Shown here one piece after another: positions 9,433-18,322 of a stretch of 64,000 bases of DNA. The translations under genes and the position numbers were made by a program. This DNA is from Chitinophaga pinensis DSM 2588. Lineage in GTDB: Bacteria; Bacteroidota; Bacteroidia; Chitinophagales; Chitinophagaceae. Each line of letters starts with the position of its first letter. Position 1 is the stretch's first letter. The stretch lies in assembly GCF_000024005.1 (NCBI RefSeq), contig NC_013132.1, positions 7,558,001 through 7,622,000 on the forward strand, read 5' to 3'. The notes below the pieces were generated by a model that saw only the letters and a program-made list of their open reading frames with translations, searched no databases and had not been told where the DNA came from.

Positions 9433-10245
9433 ATGGAGCTACAAGAATTAATAAAAGCGGCCTGGAATGATCGTGCGTTGCTACAGGAGTCACAATACAG
9501 TGATGCAGTAAAATGCGTGATCGAGGCTGTAGACAAAGGCAAAACAAGAGTCGCTGAACCTGGAGAGAACGGTTGGAAAGTGAATGAGTGGGTTAAGCAG
9601 GCCATTCTGATGTATTTCGGCATTCAGTCAATGGAGACCATAGAAGTAGGACCATTCGAGTTCTATGACAAAATGAAGCTGAAATCCCGTTACAAGGATC
9701 TGGGTGTACGTGTTGTACCTCATGCAGTTGCCCGTTACGGTGCTTTTATTGCTAAGGGAGCGATCCTGATGCCATCTTATGTAAACATCGGCGCTTACGT
9801 TGACGAAGGTACCATGGTGGATACCTGGGCGACAGTAGGCTCATGCGCACAAATCGGTAAGCACGTTCACCTGAGCGGTGGCGTTGGTATCGGTGGCGTA
9901 CTGGAACCTCTGCAGGCTAGTCCGGTAATCATTGAAGACGGTTGCTTTATCGGCTCCCGTTGTATCGTTGTAGAAGGCGTAGTCGTAGAGAAAGAAGCGG
10001 TACTGGGTGCTAACGTAGTATTAACCCAGAGCACCAAAATCATCGACGTAAGCGGTCCGGAACCAATTGAGTACAAAGGCCGTGTACCAGCACGCAGCGT
10101 GGTAATTCCAGGTACTTATACCAAGAAATTCCCTGCCGGCGAATACCAGGTTTCCTGTGCACTGATCATCGGTCAGCGTAAAGCATCTACAGACCTGAAA
10201 ACCAGTCTGAACGACACCCTGAGAGAATTTAACGTAGCTGTATAA
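9433..10245 (+). CDS. dapD: 2,3,4,5-tetrahydropyridine-2,6-dicarboxylate N-succinyltransferase
   Basis: Succinylates tetrahydrodipicolinate in the lysine/meso-diaminopimelate pathway, using succinyl-CoA. With the start at 9433 (MELQELIKAAWNDR) it has 270 residues, the usual DapD size. Left-handed beta-helix hexapeptides run from GAFIAKGAILMPSYVNIGAY to the C-terminus. Family landmarks are GTMVDTWATVGSCAQIG, HLSGGVGIGGVLEPLQA and IIEDGCFIGSRCIVVEGV. It is monocistronic with its own promoter (9386-9417) and terminator (10263-10299). Confidence 0.96.
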   Translation: MELQELIKAAWNDRALLQESQYSDAVKCVIEAVDKGKTRVAEPGENGWKVNEWVKQAILMYFGIQSMETIEVGPFEFYDKMKLKSRYKDLGVRVVPHAVARYGAFIAKGAILMPSYVNIGAYVDEGTMVDTWATVGSCAQIGKHVHLSGGVGIGGVLEPLQASPVIIEDGCFIGSRCIVVEGVVVEKEAVLGANVVLTQSTKIIDVSGPEPIEYKGRVPARSVVIPGTYTKKFPAGEYQVSCALIIGQRKASTDLKTSLNDTLREFNVAV

Positions 10246-10262
10246 GCTATCTGAAAATATGG

Positions 10263-10299
10263 AAAAAAGCCGCTTCCTTCATCGGAAGCGGCTTTTTTT
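10263..10299 (+). terminator. dapD terminator
   Basis: A 15-bp stem (AAAAAAGCCGCTTCC with GGAAGCGGCTTTTTT) and a short loop end in seven T. Confidence 0.92.
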
Positions 10300-10410
10300 A
10301 TGTCCCTGTAAGTAGTTTTTCTCATTCCCCTGTCCTATTACGTAGCAGATTGAAAACCCGGTTTCCACGAGCACTTTATCCACGTTAGCAATACCCTTCA
10401 CTCATAAAAC

Positions 10411-11571
10411 ATGAAAAACATGAAAATTCCACCGATTGCGGCATTACTCCTGGCCCTTACTATGGCCAGCTGCGGAAAAAAGGAGATCAGTAGCATAGAA
10501 AAGCTGTCCACCAAAACGACTACCAAAGGTCTGATGACCGTCAATTCCGTACAACCCGTACGCTCAGAAGCCCTGTTAGCCATGCAGTGCTATAACAATG
10601 CATTTTACAATCAATATGGCACCTATGGCTCGTCTTTCAAAGCCTATTACTATTCTGACGTCAACCGTACCGGTAGAATGGATTTCTGGCGACAGGCAGA
10701 AGCGATTGAAACCTTAATAGACGCCTACAACGTCAACAATGACGCTGATCTCCGTAACAAAATGGTCTACCTCTATAACGGTATGCGTGATGCCTACGGC
10801 CTACTCTGGACCTCCAATACCTTCAATGACGATGTCATTTGGGGCGCTCTTATGTGTGTACGGGCCTTTCTTATCACCAACGACGGTGGGATGAAGGATA
10901 TGGCTAAAAACAACTTTGACATGGTCTGGAACCGTGCCTGGGATACCAACCTTGGCGGCGGACTATGGTGGACGACTGCCAAGGCCACTAAAAATGCCTG
11001 TGTAAATGCGCCTGCCGCCATCTGCGCAATGTATCTCTACCAGGTAACCGGCGATGTCAATTACCGGGATAAAGCGAAAATGATCACCGACTGGATGATC
11101 AGCCGTCTGTACGTATCCGCCACCGGTGAAGTCAAAGGTGCAATCAATGCTGCCGGTACCATCACCGAAGGCTCCCGTACCTATACACAAGGGACATTTA
11201 TCGGCGCCTGCAGTATGCTGCACAACGCCTATCCTTCCTCTAATTTTAAAGCCATGGGAATGAAGGCCATGGACTACACGAAAAATAATATGTGCAACGC
11301 ACAGGGACTCATGCCTGATGAGTATGACTGCGACGACTGCCAGGGATTTAAAGCCATCTTCGCCCGTTGGGCCTGCAGATTTGTGAAAGATCATAATTTG
11401 CAGACGAATTACGCCACCTGGTTGAATTACAACGCCGCAGAGGCATGGAACTACAGAAATTCGAACGGTTTGATGTGGGGTCAATGGTGGCGAAGAACAC
11501 CGGATACCTACGTAAATTCATTTGAGACCACTTGTGGAGTCGCAATGATGAATGGCGTCTGGGTGTTCTAG
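10411..11571 (+). CDS. Glycoside hydrolase family 76 lipoprotein (alpha-1,6-mannanase type)
   Basis: Predicted secreted endo-acting alpha-1,6-mannan hydrolase on the cell surface; GH76 enzymes cut the alpha-1,6-mannan backbone of yeast or bacterial mannans. A lipoprotein signal is present, TMASC, with Cys at about residue 21. The GH76 double Asp is visible in TFNDDVIWGALMCVRAFLIT. The aromatic active-site loop GGGLWWTTAKATKNACVNAP and YLYQVTGD follow. It has 386 residues, family length. Unlike many GH76 genes it is not in a SusC/SusD locus here. It ends 2 bases before a very long palindrome (11574-11646). Confidence 0.88.
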   Translation: MKNMKIPPIAALLLALTMASCGKKEISSIEKLSTKTTTKGLMTVNSVQPVRSEALLAMQCYNNAFYNQYGTYGSSFKAYYYSDVNRTGRMDFWRQAEAIETLIDAYNVNNDADLRNKMVYLYNGMRDAYGLLWTSNTFNDDVIWGALMCVRAFLITNDGGMKDMAKNNFDMVWNRAWDTNLGGGLWWTTAKATKNACVNAPAAICAMYLYQVTGDVNYRDKAKMITDWMISRLYVSATGEVKGAINAAGTITEGSRTYTQGTFIGACSMLHNAYPSSNFKAMGMKAMDYTKNNMCNAQGLMPDEYDCDDCQGFKAIFARWACRFVKDHNLQTNYATWLNYNAAEAWNYRNSNGLMWGQWWRRTPDTYVNSFETTCGVAMMNGVWVF

Positions 11572-11573
11572 TG

Positions 11574-11646
11574 TTTATACTATAGTTATCTTACGTTAGT
11601 GTTCCGTTTATAACGGAGCACTAACGTAAGATAACTATAGTATAAA
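11574..11646. repeat. 35-bp near-perfect palindrome after the GH76 gene
   Basis: The left arm 11574-11608 and right arm 11612-11646 are complementary at 34 of 35 positions, with a 3-nt loop (TAT). The single exception would be a U-G pair in RNA. There is no T-run after either arm, so it is not a classic terminator, though it could stop or stabilise transcripts between the GH76 gene and the tRNA promoter. Confidence 0.85.
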
Positions 11647-11673
11647 GCTTGTGTAAGTATCTTTAAAGAAAAA

Positions 11674-11704
11674 TTTGGCAGATTGGAATAAATGTCTACC
11701 TTTG
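11674..11704 (+). promoter_or_regulatory. Promoter of tRNA-Leu
   Basis: TTTG (11674-11677), a 19-nt spacer and TACCTTTG (11697-11704), both boxes perfect. The tRNA begins 25 bases further on. Confidence 0.8.
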
Positions 11705-11728
11705 CAATCCCTAACACGGAACAAGGAT

Positions 11729-11812
11729 GCCCAGATGGCGAAATTGGTAGACGCACTGTGTTCAGGTCGCAGCGCTCGCAAGGGTGTGCTGGTTCGAATC
11801 CAGTTCTGGGCA
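11729..11812 (+). tRNA. tRNA-Leu (anticodon CAG)
   Basis: An 84-nt class II tRNA. The acceptor stem GCCCAGA pairs with TCTGGGC, and the discriminator is A at 11812. The D-arm has AAATTGGTAGACGC. The anticodon stem CTGTG/CGCAG holds the loop TTCAGGT, so the anticodon is CAG, reading CUG. A long variable arm and the T-arm CTGGTTCGAATCCAG follow. CCA is not encoded (next bases CGT). The 3' end is the integration site of the island that follows. Confidence 0.95.
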
Positions 11813-11813
11813 C
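11799..11813 (+). other. Attachment site attL in tRNA-Leu
   Basis: TCCAGTTCTGGGCAC, the 3' end of the tRNA plus one base, is repeated exactly and in the same direction at 27276-27290. A decayed tyrosine integrase begins about 380 bases downstream. Confidence 0.7.
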
Positions 11814-11815
11814 GT

Positions 11816-11853
11816 AATGGCTCTGTAATCAATTGATTTACAGGGCCATTTTT
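11816..11853 (+). terminator. Terminator after tRNA-Leu
   Basis: A 13-bp stem (AATGGCTCTGTAA with TTACAGGGCCATT, one U-G pair) is followed by a T-run. It lies just inside the island, so it may have arrived with it. Confidence 0.65.
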
Positions 11854-12697
11854 AGTTTGTGCTTGTCAATAAATCACAGGTTTTAACCCTTTCTACCACT
11901 ATTATTGACAAGCAATTGACAAGCAGCATGCCAAGCAGAATTTGTCGTACCTCTCCCCTTTATCTTACCAAAACGGTCAGCAACAAAATTTCAAGACCCG
12001 TTCATATCGAGCGGTAAAAATTGACATCCCATTGACAGGTTCAAAATGGTAAATCTGTCAGAACTGACATCCATGCAGGAAAAATTTCGAAAAATACTTT
12101 ATCCACCCTTATTTTCACTTATTCCCGTTTATTCTAATTACCAGGTTTAAATGGGTCTTAAACGCTGCAACAAAAGACAAATAATTTCAGGATAATCCTA
12201 CGGAAGATGTTTCTGCTATTACAAATCCAAGTACAGATCTAAAAGAAAATTTGGAAGTAGAAGAGTATTTATCTTTATTAAAAACGCATGTTTAAATGAG
12301 GAGGTTCGATATGCATTCATATTTTGTTGCTATACAGGGCTTAGATGGGTTGATGTTGACCGAATTTGGGATAATGATATAATAGAAGATATACTTACTA
12401 CTCGAATAATACAAAAAGAAAACTGGACATCCGGTAACATTGACCCTCCATCCTATAGCCCAGGCGATAATCAAAATACAAAGGAAAAAACGAGGTAGTA
12501 TATCTGGAAACAAGAAGCTCTTCCAAATTCCAGGGCGAAATGGCTGTAATAAAATTCTTGAGGCATGGATAAAAACAGCAGGTATAGAAAAGCATATTAC
12601 CGGGTCCTGCGCCCGTCTATCTTTTTCAATTTTACTTAGGGATGCCCTTGTAGATGATGCCACGATCGCAACATTATTTGAAATAGTCAAGACTTAA

Positions 12698-13843
12698 TCT
12701 GACAGTAAGGGATTAACTTTAAGTAACCACACTTCGAATTAATCCCCTTTAAAACTGTCAGATATGAAAAGTAATGACAAGTTAATCAAAACGAAGTTAG
12801 GTCTGCTGAAATTAGCAGAAAACTTAGGTAACGTATCCCGTGCTTCTAAAGTGATGGGTTACAGCCGAGACAGCTTCTATCGCATCAAAGAGATGTATGA
12901 TACAGGCGGAGAGTTGGCCTTGCAAGAGATAAGCCGCTCTAAACCCATTCTTAAAAACCGAGTTGAACCATTTGTTGAAGAAGCCGTAGTAAAATTGGCT
13001 TGTGATTATCCTGCCTTTGGTCAGCAACGGGTGAGTAATGAACTTCGTAAACAAGGCATATTTATCTCTGCAGGCGGTGTGCGTAGTGTTTGGCAAAGGC
13101 ACGACCTGGAGGTATTTGATAAGAGATTAAAGTCCCTTGAAGCCAAGATTGCTCAGGATGGTATTATTCTCACGGAAGCTCAAATGATGGCTCTTGAACG
13201 GAAAAAGGAGAAAAGAGAGGCTTACGGAGAAATAGAAACAGAACATCCTGGTTACCTTGGAGCCCAGGATACTTATTACGTTGGAAGTATTAAAGGCGTT
13301 GGAAGAATTTATCAACAGACATTTATCGACACCTATTCCCGCATCGCTTTTGCAAAAGTTTACGACCGAAAAAATGCAATCGTAGCTGCTGATATTCTTA
13401 ATGATCGAGTACTTCCATTCTTCGAAGATCAAGATGTTCCTATGCTTCGTATTTTGACAGACCGAGGATCAGAATATAAAGGTAAATACGAGCATCATGA
13501 ATATGAGCTATATCTTACTATAGAGGGCATAGAACACTCTAAAACACAGGTGCGCAGCCCTCAGTCAAACGGGATCTGTGAGCGGCTTAACAGGACAATA
13601 AAAGAGGAGTTTTACGTTATTGCATTCCGTAAGACGATTTACACTACGTTAGAGCAACTACAGGCTGATTTAGATAACTGGCTTACTTACTACAACAACG
13701 AGCGACCTCACAGCGGAAAATACTGTTATGGTAAAACTCCCATGGAGACTTTTATTGCAACTAAACACCTGGCAAAAGAAAAACAATTAAATCAGTTATC
13801 TTTAGCTATCAATTAATCGTACAAAATCCCTTGTACTGTCAGA
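12698..13843 (+). mobile_element. IS481-family insertion sequence
   Basis: About 1146 bp. The left end TCTGACAGTAAGGGATT and the inverted right end (reads TCTGACAGTACAAGGGATT) match apart from a 2-nt gap. It carries one transposase gene and is inserted in the integrase relic. I see no clean target-site duplication. Confidence 0.82.
12764..13816 (+). CDS. IS481-family transposase
   Basis: A 350-residue DDE transposase that moves the element 12698-13843. An N-terminal helix-turn-helix region ([20 protein letters not shown]) is followed by an rve catalytic core: [20 protein letters not shown] (first Asp region), [10 protein letters not shown] (second Asp) and [19 protein letters not shown] (Glu). 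The C-terminal [20 protein letters not shown] is typical of the family. The frame is intact, so the element may still be active. A lone copy of its left end is found at 33387-33405. Confidence 0.92.
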   Translation: MKSNDKLIKTKLGLLKLAENLGNVSRASKVMGYSRDSFYRIKEMYDTGGELALQEISRSKPILKNRVEPFVEEAVVKLACDYPAFGQQRVSNELRKQGIFISAGGVRSVWQRHDLEVFDKRLKSLEAKIAQDGIILTEAQMMALERKKEKREAYGEIETEHPGYLGAQDTYYVGSIKGVGRIYQQTFIDTYSRIAFAKVYDRKNAIVAADILNDRVLPFFEDQDVPMLRILTDRGSEYKGKYEHHEYELYLTIEGIEHSKTQVRSPQSNGICERLNRTIKEEFYVIAFRKTIYTTLEQLQADLDNWLTYYNNERPHSGKYCYGKTPMETFIATKHLAKEKQLNQLSLAIN

Positions 13844-14120
13844 TCAAGTACTGACTATTACACATTATTAGGACCTACAACAACAAAGCAGGTTAATAAG
13901 ACCTACAGAAGGCACAGGCTTAAAGACCAACTTTCTACCATTATGAAATTGCCATCAGTTGATATAAATAAATATTTTCTCCATCTTCCGGAAGGAGAAT
14001 CAGAATCATAAACTTAAAAGAAGGTGTTTCAAAAGTAAATTTTCCCTGATCATAACCCAGTTACTGATTGAACGGAATTTCACCTAAATGATGATTACTT
14101 GTGAGACACCTTCTTTTTAA

Positions 14121-14540
14121 TTATTTTTCTGTATCCACCTGTGAGAGCGAAAACCAATTTCCGGAATCATCTGAGAACAACGCCTCATAAGCATAAAACT
14201 CCTTTGTAGGTGGTTTCTTAAACACTACTCCTTTTGCCTTCATCTCCTCATACGTTGCCATCAAATCATTGCAGGTAAATACCGCTGCACCAAACGTACC
14301 CTTTTGAATCAGCTGCCGCATCATCGCCACAGACTCATTGTCAAACATACCACCTTCCGCTACAAGAAAAAGGGTGATTTCCAGCTCCGGCTGTTCCGGT
14401 GGTGTCACAGTCAACCAACGGCCATCTTTACCCATCGGCACATCAGTGTGTACCCTAAAACCTAACTTATTGACATAAAAATCATATGCACGATCCTGAT
14501 CAAGAACGTACACGCACATGTGCGTTACTTTTGTAATCAT
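14121..14540 (-). CDS. VOC-family (glyoxalase-like) protein
   Basis: A 139-residue single-module VOC protein with two beta-alpha-beta-beta-beta repeats: VTHMCVYVLDQDRAYDFYVN then LGFRVHTDVPMGKDGRWLTV, and later ALFSDDSGNWFSLSQ. Members bind a metal and act on small reactive or antibiotic molecules, but the substrate is unknown. It follows the short AraC gene by 33 bases on the same strand, so the pair probably forms an operon. It lacks the operator shared by the other cargo genes. Confidence 0.85.
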   Translation of the reverse strand: MITKVTHMCVYVLDQDRAYDFYVNKLGFRVHTDVPMGKDGRWLTVTPPEQPELEITLFLVAEGGMFDNESVAMMRQLIQKGTFGAAVFTCNDLMATYEEMKAKGVVFKKPPTKEFYAYEALFSDDSGNWFSLSQVDTEK

Positions 14541-14573
14541 TACTTAGCGTTTTAAGCGAATTAACGACTTTTA

Positions 14574-14978
14574 TTACATGGTGGTTTCTTCAAAATTGCT
14601 AATAAAACAACCGGGGATATATTTCAACGGCTGCTGCTGCTGTTCGGCCCGGTAAGCAATAAATGCAGTAGGCGTCATCCCAAATGCTTGTTTAAACTTA
14701 CCGCTAAATGTACTAAGACTCTCAAAACCAATAGACACACACACATCAGATACTGGCATACCTCTTGTCAATAACTGCCTTGCCTTTTCCAGCCTTACAG
14801 CAATCAGGTACTGATGGGGTGTGCGGCCATACATCTTCTTAAACAACCGGATAAAATGAAATTTTGAAAAATACGCTTCATCAGAAATTTGATCAAGGTC
14901 AATAGGTTCGGCACTGTTATTATCAATAAACAACTTTGCCTGTACAATACGCTTATATAAGTAGAATCCCGGGGCCAT
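14574..14978 (-). CDS. Short AraC-family regulator (DNA-binding domain only)
   Basis: A 134-residue protein consisting almost entirely of the double helix-turn-helix domain: DLDQISDEAYFSKFHFIRLF (first HTH), RTPHQYLIAVRLEKARQLL, then SVCVSIGFESLSTFSGKFKQ-like second HTH and FGMTPTAFIAYR. No sensor domain is present. It lies directly upstream of the VOC gene and probably controls it. A Gln-rich patch (residues 112-116) precedes the C-terminus. Confidence 0.88.
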   Translation of the reverse strand: MAPGFYLYKRIVQAKLFIDNNSAEPIDLDQISDEAYFSKFHFIRLFKKMYGRTPHQYLIAVRLEKARQLLTRGMPVSDVCVSIGFESLSTFSGKFKQAFGMTPTAFIAYRAEQQQQPLKYIPGCFISNFEETTM

Positions 14979-14991
14979 GATTTAAAGGTAC

Positions 14992-15026
14992 AAAAAAAGC
15001 CGTACCCTGATAGGATACGGCTTTTT
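14992..15026. terminator. Hairpin upstream of the short AraC gene
   Basis: AAAAAGCCGTA pairs with TACGGCTTTTT, with an inner CCT/AGG extension. It is A-rich before and T-rich after. It insulates the AraC-VOC pair from the next stretch, 15027-15558, where I see no gene. Confidence 0.7.
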
Positions 15027-15230
15027 AAAAATTTCATACCATCAACCTTATGGATAGATATTTGAATTACTGGAATTAGCACATAATCTGAGAAAGAAAA
15101 TATCTTAAAAGTGGAAGAATCCGATTTTAAGATACTTTCTTTTATTGCCACCCGTTCCATAAAAGCTAATAGGATCATATTTTATAAAAAAATCTAAACA
15201 TAAGGCGCATTACAACAGCTTGTATAATAA

Positions 15231-15270
15231 AAAAGAGGGTGTCTCATAAATCAATGAGGCCCCCTCTTTT
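15231..15270. terminator. Hairpin in the gene-free stretch 15027-15558
   Basis: AAAAGAGGG pairs with CCCTCTTTT and CTCAT with ATGAG. The AAAAGA-GGTGTCTC type of arm recurs at 14010-14116 and 38676-38690, so this is a common terminator form in this genome. Confidence 0.55.
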
Positions 15271-15558
15271 AAGTTTATGAATTCAGCAATTTTTTTACCG
15301 TCTTTTTTTTGTTGCAATTCCACAAGAAGAAAATTGGTATAAGAGAGGGGAAGTATTACAATGTAAAACAAGTTCGCAGTATTCTACAAATATTTGAGAT
15401 GCCGGGTGTAAAGGAGGAAAATTTTTAACGTATTCATTATTCTTTAATTTAAGGACGAACCAGGTTTTGCAAAATGAGATGACTCTTTTGGCCTGGAATA
15501 GGAAGACTATGTCTTATGACATAGCCTTCCTAACTTGACTATCCCATTTTAAAAATTA

Positions 15559-16311
15559 TCAGTTTCTACCAGCCATTACTCCACCATCAACATCCCAGAC
15601 CGCACCTGTAACCCATGCTGCTTCATCAGAAAGCAGGAATACGATTGTATTAGCTACATCAACTGAGCGACCAACTCTACCGAGTGGATGAAAGCTATTA
15701 AAGCCCTGCAAAGTTTCTTCAATCTTATTCTTATCTATGAACGAACCATAGATAGGAGTTACTACTACAGCGGGAGAAACCGCATTTACACGAATATTTG
15801 CATCTGCTAGTTCCATTGCCAGATGTTGAGTGAGGCTATGCAAACCAGCTTTGGCCATAGAATATGCTGAGGAAGGAGTTGCTTTAATAGCCTGTTTAGC
15901 CCACATAGAGCCTATATTGACAATTGAACCTCCACCATTGATCTTCATTATGTGCGCCGCTGCCTGTGTAATAAAGAAGAATGCCTTATTAAAATCGTGG
16001 TAAATATTGTAATCAGCTTCAGTGTAATCCAGGAAAGATTTGGGGTTAAAATATCCTGCTGCATTTACCAGGTATTTTAGACCTGATAGCTCAGCTGCTA
16101 GTTTACCGTTGAAAGTATTTACTTCATCTTGTTTGGAAAGATCGAGGGCATAGATTCTTACTTTGCCCAATTTAGATAGCTCCTGTTTGACTTCCTGGAG
16201 TTTTATTTCACTCCTTCCAATGATAGCTACTTCAACTCCTTTATGCAACAATAATTCAGCTGTTGCTTTTCCCATACCAGTTGTACCGCCGACAATTAAT
16301 GCTTGTTCCAT
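15559..16311 (-). CDS. SDR-family oxidoreductase (island regulon member)
   Basis: A classical short-chain dehydrogenase of 250 residues, NAD(P)-dependent, substrate unknown. Nucleotide motif [14 protein letters not shown] at residues 8-21, NAAGYF, catalytic Ser in NIGSMW, and YSMAKAG with the Tyr-Lys pair. The C-terminal [11 protein letters not shown] is normal. Upstream (16350-16413) is the bipartite operator shared by the island genes, so it is probably under AraC control. A hairpin at 15501-15530, just past the stop, may end the transcript. Confidence 0.9.
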   Translation of the reverse strand: MEQALIVGGTTGMGKATAELLLHKGVEVAIIGRSEIKLQEVKQELSKLGKVRIYALDLSKQDEVNTFNGKLAAELSGLKYLVNAAGYFNPKSFLDYTEADYNIYHDFNKAFFFITQAAAHIMKINGGGSIVNIGSMWAKQAIKATPSSAYSMAKAGLHSLTQHLAMELADANIRVNAVSPAVVVTPIYGSFIDKNKIEETLQGFNSFHPLGRVGRSVDVANTIVFLLSDEAAWVTGAVWDVDGGVMAGRN

Positions 16312-16349
16312 TGTATTGAATTAATTTACTATAATCAATTTTGACAGTA

Positions 16350-16413
16350 CAAAGGTGAATTATTCCGATAAGTATGAAAATGGACAAGCATGAAAAGAAA
16401 TGGTAATTTCAGG
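16350..16413 (-). promoter_or_regulatory. Shared island operator and -7 box, SDR promoter
   Basis: On the plus strand AAAATGG starts at 16377 and a second ATGG (AAATGGTAATTTC) starts at 16400, exactly 20 bp after the first ATGG at 16380. After a 19-nt gap the minus strand has CACCTTTG (16350-16357). 16414-16640 holds nothing I recognise. Confidence 0.72.
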
Positions 16414-16640
16414 CAAACAGTGAAATCCGGATCTGCTAGCGCCTATAATAGCAGGGTACTATTGTATTAATTACCCAAAAATAAGGTAAACCAATATCTT
16501 TTACAATCTGCTTACTCAGGGCGACACTATAACATAATGGCCGGCGATAGCAATTAAAAAAGGTTAAGGATACTAATTTATTCAAACATTATTAATAATC
16601 CTCCATTAATATATATTTTATCTTTTTTTGATGTAAAAAA

Positions 16641-16673
16641 ATATCAGGCAGTTACTTATAACATGCCTGATAT
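16641..16673 (-). terminator. Terminator of the ADH-OsmC operon
   Basis: ATATCAGGCA pairs perfectly with TGCCTGATAT. On the minus strand it is followed by a run of T. It lies 22 bases past the OsmC stop. Confidence 0.8.
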
Positions 16674-16694
16674 CTTGAATAGTTCAATACTGCC

Positions 16695-17090
16695 TTATTC
16701 TACTCCATAAACAAATTCATAAGAACGTTTAATTTCCGGGTTCAGGCTGTTTCCTATAGGACACATCTTTGTCGCTGCATCCTCCAGAATTTGTTTTTCC
16801 GCAGCATTGTAATCCCCTTTTCTAATAAAGCATTTAATATCTATTGTATCTAATCTACTCATATCAGGCATTGGCGAAAATCTAATCTCCGTTCTCGCTT
16901 CTGAAAGATTAAATCCATTTTGGCCCGCTATCATATCCATCACACTCATCATACAAGTCCCATAACCACCTACTAAAAAATTCATAGGCCTGAAATTTTC
17001 GGAATCGGCATTTAATGCTTCAGTATTTAATGGAGACACAATTGATGATTTGCCATTTCCAAGATACCTTGATTCTACTGTCGGCTGCAT
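16695..17090 (-). CDS. OsmC-family peroxiredoxin-like protein, copy 1
   Basis: A 131-residue OsmC/Ohr-fold protein expected to reduce organic peroxides or other electrophiles with a Cys pair. Both cysteines are present: GGYGTCMMSV and ATKMCPIGNSL. It sits 26 bases after the alcohol dehydrogenase gene on the same strand, so the two probably share the operator at 18183-18246. A paralogue (24069-24461) belongs to the second cargo set. Confidence 0.87.
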   Translation of the reverse strand: MQPTVESRYLGNGKSSIVSPLNTEALNADSENFRPMNFLVGGYGTCMMSVMDMIAGQNGFNLSEARTEIRFSPMPDMSRLDTIDIKCFIRKGDYNAAEKQILEDAATKMCPIGNSLNPEIKRSYEFVYGVE

Positions 17091-17116
17091 ATTTGTTCTG
17101 TTTAAGTTATTATTGA

Positions 17117-18166
17117 CTATAATCCTGACATATCAATCACAAACCGGTATTTCACATCACCTTTAAGCATTCTTTCAAAAGCAGTATTAATATAATCCGG
17201 CTGTATGACTTCAACATCTGCTGTAATATTATGCGTTGCACAGTAATCAAGCATTTCCTGTGTTTCTTCTATTCCACCAATAAAAGATCCAACTACCTTC
17301 CTTCTGCGAAAGATTAGCAAACCAGGATGAATAGGCGTTATTTCAGGTGGTACTCCCAATAAAACCAATGTTCCATCTTTCCTTAACAGATTTAAATACT
17401 TATTATAATCATGTCTGGCAGACACTGTATCTATAACAAAATCAAAACTTCCTATTTCCATTTTGGACCGGGCTTCATCATCTGTGTGAACAAAATTGTG
17501 AGCACCCAGTTCAAAAGCACTTTCTTTCTTAGATACACCACTGCTCAATACAGTAACAATGGCCCCAAATGACCGGGCAAATTTCACCGCCATGTGGCCT
17601 AACCCTCCCAATCCGAGTATAGCTACCTTATGTCCTATGCCAATCTGATTATGTTTTATTGCTGAATAAGTAGTAATCCCTGCACACAGAAGAGGTGCAA
17701 CCGCTGGCAATAGAAGTTTTTCTGAAACTTTCAGAATATATTTTTCTTTTACTACAATGCAATTTGAATAGCCACCTTTCGTCGTACTACCATCAGGAAG
17801 GACTCCATTATGTGTAGGCATCATACCATTATCACAAAAGTGTTCTTCGTGATTTACACAATTGACACAATGTCCGCAGGAATTGATAAAGTATCCTACA
17901 CCTACCAAATCGCCTATTATAAAATTTCTTACCTGACTACCGATTGAATGTACACGTCCAATAATTTCATGTCCTGGAACAAATGGGTATTTCGTACGCC
18001 CATATTCATTCTTTGATTGATGAATATCTGCATGGCATATACCACAGTACAATATGTCAATTAATACTTCCTCAACACCAGGTTCCTTTCTTTCAAAAGT
18101 GAAAGGAACTAATGGATCTGTATCATTCGTTGCTGCATATCCTTTAGAGATAATTAATTTTCCCAT
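17117..18166 (-). CDS. Zinc-dependent alcohol dehydrogenase, YahK/cinnamyl-ADH type
   Basis: A medium-chain NADP(H)-type dehydrogenase, 349 residues, probably reducing aldehydes. Catalytic zinc: CGICHADIHQSKNEYG and PFVPGHEIIGRV. Structural zinc: the cysteines of CGHCVNCVNHEEHFCDNG. Nucleotide site: VAILGLGGLGHMAVKFA. I chose the start at 18166 (MGKLIISKGYA): the longer frame to 18271 would run through the operator and -7 box (18183-18246) and has no homology-like sequence. It heads an operon with OsmC copy 1. Confidence 0.92.
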   Translation of the reverse strand: MGKLIISKGYAATNDTDPLVPFTFERKEPGVEEVLIDILYCGICHADIHQSKNEYGRTKYPFVPGHEIIGRVHSIGSQVRNFIIGDLVGVGYFINSCGHCVNCVNHEEHFCDNGMMPTHNGVLPDGSTTKGGYSNCIVVKEKYILKVSEKLLLPAVAPLLCAGITTYSAIKHNQIGIGHKVAILGLGGLGHMAVKFARSFGAIVTVLSSGVSKKESAFELGAHNFVHTDDEARSKMEIGSFDFVIDTVSARHDYNKYLNLLRKDGTLVLLGVPPEITPIHPGLLIFRRRKVVGSFIGGIEETQEMLDYCATHNITADVEVIQPDYINTAFERMLKGDVKYRFVIDMSGL

Positions 18167-18182
18167 TTTTATCAGTATCTTA

Positions 18183-18246
18183 CAAAGATCATCTATGCAA
18201 TTTGGATAAGAAATGGTGAAATCGGAAAATGACTGGTATATTTTAG
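18183..18246 (-). promoter_or_regulatory. Shared island operator and -7 box, ADH-OsmC promoter
   Basis: The near half GAAATGG starts at 18210 (ATGG at 18213); the far half CTGGTATATTTTAG starts at 18233, 20 bp later. After a 19-nt gap the minus strand has GATCTTTG (18183-18190). The divergent thioredoxin-like gene begins 77 bases beyond and may share the site. Confidence 0.68.
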
Positions 18247-18322
18247 AAGAAAGTGGGTTAGAATGGAACACTCGCTTATCTTATTCAAAAGAAAATTATT
18301 ACCATCCCTGAAATATAAGAAT

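Larger units (their letters stand above)
12191..14011 (+). pseudogene. Decayed tyrosine integrase, split by an IS481-type element
   Basis: The catalytic half of a phage/ICE-type tyrosine recombinase can be read only in pieces. Arg box: YAFIFCCYTGLRWVDVDRIW (about 12300-12365). After a frameshift comes TLTLHPIAQAIIKIQRKK, then GRNGCNKILEAWIKTAGIEK and HITGSCARLSFSILLRDALV (HxxR region, the first His now Ser). The frame stops at 12698, where the IS begins. On the far side TLLGPTTTKQVNKTYRRHRL (13851 on) restores the C-terminus with the catalytic Tyr and stops at 14009-14011. At least two further frameshifts precede the IS. It is the likely former integrase of the island. Confidence 0.8.

Noticed and set aside
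11586..11813. 75-residue open frame on the minus strand (MPRTGFEPAHPCERCDLNTV...)
   Set aside because: It is the antisense of tRNA-Leu and its promoter, a well-known false protein found opposite tRNA genes.
12660..13870. Target-site duplication of the IS481-type element
   Set aside because: The flanks share TCAAG and ACATTATT, but not as a clean repeat directly at both ends.
15027..15178. Minus-strand frame 14804-15178 overlapping the short AraC gene
   Set aside because: It shadows the AraC gene in another frame and crosses the terminator at 14992-15026.
18167..18271. 35-residue N-terminal extension of the alcohol dehydrogenase
   Set aside because: The stretch holds the operator and -7 box; ADH homology begins at 18166.
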